From contig JADLGU010000348.1 of assembly GCA_020849155.1 (NCBI GenBank), forward strand, positions 1 to 8,741: a stretch of DNA of 8,741 nt, read 5' to 3'. Under the pieces are notes generated by a model, which did not search any database, was not told where the DNA came from, and was given only the letters and a program-made list of their open reading frames with translations. This DNA is from Rhodocyclaceae bacterium (GTDB lineage Bacteria; Pseudomonadota; Gammaproteobacteria; Burkholderiales; Rhodocyclaceae). Below are positions 5,738 through 8,741 of this stretch, piece by piece. Positions within the stretch are counted from its first letter, which is position 1; each line of letters begins with the position of its first letter. The position numbers were made by a program, and so were the translations under genes.

Positions 5738-6640
5738 ATGCTGGTTTCCCTGCGCCGGGGGTACGGCAATCTCGTCACCTCCGGCGGCGAGCTCATCCTG
5801 CTGCTGATCGGCTTGAAGACCGAATCGGCCCTCGGCATGTTTGTCTGCGTGGCGCTGATGGCGCCGCTCAGCCTGTTCGCCTGGACCTCGGCCTACCGCC
5901 GCGCCCGCGCCGTCGCCGACACGCCGACTTCCAAGGTCGCCTCGGCGGCGCAGGGCTATGTCGAGCTGATCGGCTCGGGCAAGCCGCTCGGCGGCGCGCC
6001 GCTGATCAGCCCCCTCTCCCATGTGCCCTGCCTGTGGTTCCGCTACACGGTGGAGCGCAAGGACAACGACAACAAGTGGGTGCAGGAAGACAAGGGCGAG
6101 AGCGACGCCTCCTTCCTGCTCGACGACGGCTCGGCTGAATGCGTGGTGGACCCCGACGGCGCCGAGATGCTGGTGACGAAGAAGGAGTCGTGGATCCAGG
6201 GCGACCGCCGCTACACCGAATGGCTGCTGATCGAGCGGCAGACGATCTATGTGCTGGGCCAGTTCGCCACCCGCGGCAGCGTGGACCTCGACCTGAATGC
6301 CGCCGAGGATGTCAAGCAGCTGCTCGCGGAATGGAAATCCCGGCCCGCCGATCTCCTGCAGCGCTTCGACCTCGACAGGAACGGCCAGCTCGACCTGAAG
6401 GAATGGGAACTGGCCCGCGCCCAGGCCAGGCGCGAAGTCCTGGCCAACCACCGCGAGCTGCGCGCCGGCAGCGAGCTGCACGTCATGCAGCTGCCCGTCG
6501 ACGGCCGTCTCTATCTCATCTCGGACCTGGCGCCGGAGGGTCTGGCACGCAAGTACCGCCTCTGGGCGTGGTTCCACATCGCCATCTTCTTCGGCGCGCT
6601 GATCGCCCTGCCGATCCTCTGGGGCATGGAAAGCCTCTGA
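5738..6640 (+). CDS. GIDE-domain membrane protein with an EF-hand loop
   Basis: A 300-residue protein. Residues about 17-50 hold one or two hydrophobic helices, residues about 275-296 a C-terminal membrane helix. Between them, residues about 63-180 match the GIDE domain (Pfam E3 ubiquitin ligase family, first known from mitochondrial MUL1/MAPL), with features such as PLSHVPCLWFRYTVER, FLLDDGSAECVVDPDGAE and RRYTEWLLIERQTIYVLGQF. The RING domain of the eukaryotic enzymes is absent, so automatic labels of ubiquitin ligase should not be trusted. Residues 211-222 form a textbook EF-hand loop: Asp211, Asp213, Asn215, Gly216, Asp219 and Glu222 in the ligand positions, flanked by helices. That suggests calcium binding. 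It starts 12 bases after lemA without a clear Shine-Dalgarno sequence, so it is probably translated by coupling. Function is unknown; pairing with LemA is the main clue. Confidence 0.85.
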   Translation: MLVSLRRGYGNLVTSGGELILLLIGLKTESALGMFVCVALMAPLSLFAWTSAYRRARAVADTPTSKVASAAQGYVELIGSGKPLGGAPLISPLSHVPCLWFRYTVERKDNDNKWVQEDKGESDASFLLDDGSAECVVDPDGAEMLVTKKESWIQGDRRYTEWLLIERQTIYVLGQFATRGSVDLDLNAAEDVKQLLAEWKSRPADLLQRFDLDRNGQLDLKEWELARAQARREVLANHRELRAGSELHVMQLPVDGRLYLISDLAPEGLARKYRLWAWFHIAIFFGALIALPILWGMESL

Positions 6641-6665
6641 CCGCCGTCCTGCGGAGACCGACTTT

Positions 6666-8558
<1,893 letters not shown>

Positions 8559-8561
8559 CGT

Positions 8562-8741
8562 TCAGCGGGAAGAAGTCAGCCGCTTCAGATCGGCGACGAT
8601 CTCGGCGGAGTGGTGGGCGGTATCGACGTTGAGGTAGGCCTTGGCGATGCGGCCCTGCGGGTCGATGAGGAAGGTGTAGCGCTTGGCGAACTTCGCCACG
8701 ACGAGGTTGGTCACCGCGCCGTAGCTGGCCGAGACTTTCGC
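8562..8741 (-). CDS. Peroxiredoxin-like protein (AhpC/TSA or Bcp type), N-terminus beyond the window
   Basis: The last 59 residues of a gene running in from the right, ending at TGA (8562-8564). The segment includes YGAVTNL, then AKRYTFLIDPQGRIAKAYLNVD and HHSAEIVADLKRL. The pattern R-x-TFLIDPxGxI followed by a second strand and a C-terminal helix is typical of thioredoxin-fold peroxiredoxins, enzymes that reduce peroxides with a cysteine. The catalytic cysteine would lie in the missing part, so activity and subclass cannot be judged; Bcp/PrxQ-like is the best guess. The stop is 3 bases from the uup start, so the two genes are probably co-transcribed. Confidence 0.8.
   Translation of the reverse strand, partial: AKVSASYGAVTNLVVAKFAKRYTFLIDPQGRIAKAYLNVDTAHHSAEIVADLKRLTSSR

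Noticed and set aside
4934..6577. Long minus-strand open frame of 547 codons opposite lemA and the GIDE gene
   Set aside because: A shadow of GC-rich coding DNA. The plus-strand frames have family signatures and start signals; this one has none.
5738..6640. Ubiquitin ligase function for the GIDE protein
   Set aside because: No RING domain or cysteine/histidine zinc cluster is present; the name comes only from eukaryotic relatives.

Overview
This GC-rich window (roughly two thirds G+C) looks like a chromosomal housekeeping segment of a betaproteobacterium, possibly close to the Rhodocyclaceae. The evidence is UbiG (ubiquinone synthesis), an EarP/EF-P pair with the rhamnosylation-type Arg32, a one-piece tmRNA with an ANDE...ALAA tag, and LemA-type envelope proteins. 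The family assignment within the class is inference. No phage, transposon, integrase, CRISPR array or clear foreign DNA was seen.

Layout from left to right. (1) Plus strand: the 3' part of ubiG overlaps gph by 8 bases. (2) The ssrA gene (tmRNA, 1252-1612) follows, with its own extended -10 promoter and a rho-independent terminator. (3) A lone plus-strand gene (1699-2298) encodes a small exported protein that is mostly charged coiled coil; its function is unknown. (4) A perfectly symmetric terminator palindrome separates it from the convergent minus-strand pair earP-efp. EarP attaches rhamnose to Arg32 of EF-P, which then rescues ribosomes stalled on polyproline. With ssrA, this short stretch carries two separate ribosome-rescue functions. 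(5) An AT-rich divergent spacer (4124-4237) separates earP from a plus-strand gene for an HDOD-domain protein. (6) lemA follows, and 12 bases later comes a gene for a membrane protein with a GIDE domain, a canonical EF-hand loop and terminal membrane segments. (7) Convergent to these on the minus strand is uup, an ABC-F ATPase, preceded by the 3' end of a peroxiredoxin-like gene only 3 bases away.

Most genes here are well-known families. The least explained are the LemA/GIDE-EF-hand pair, which looks like a two-gene membrane module with a possible calcium input, and the orphan exported coiled-coil protein. The divergent spacer is also notable because both genes that start from it lack an evident Shine-Dalgarno sequence.
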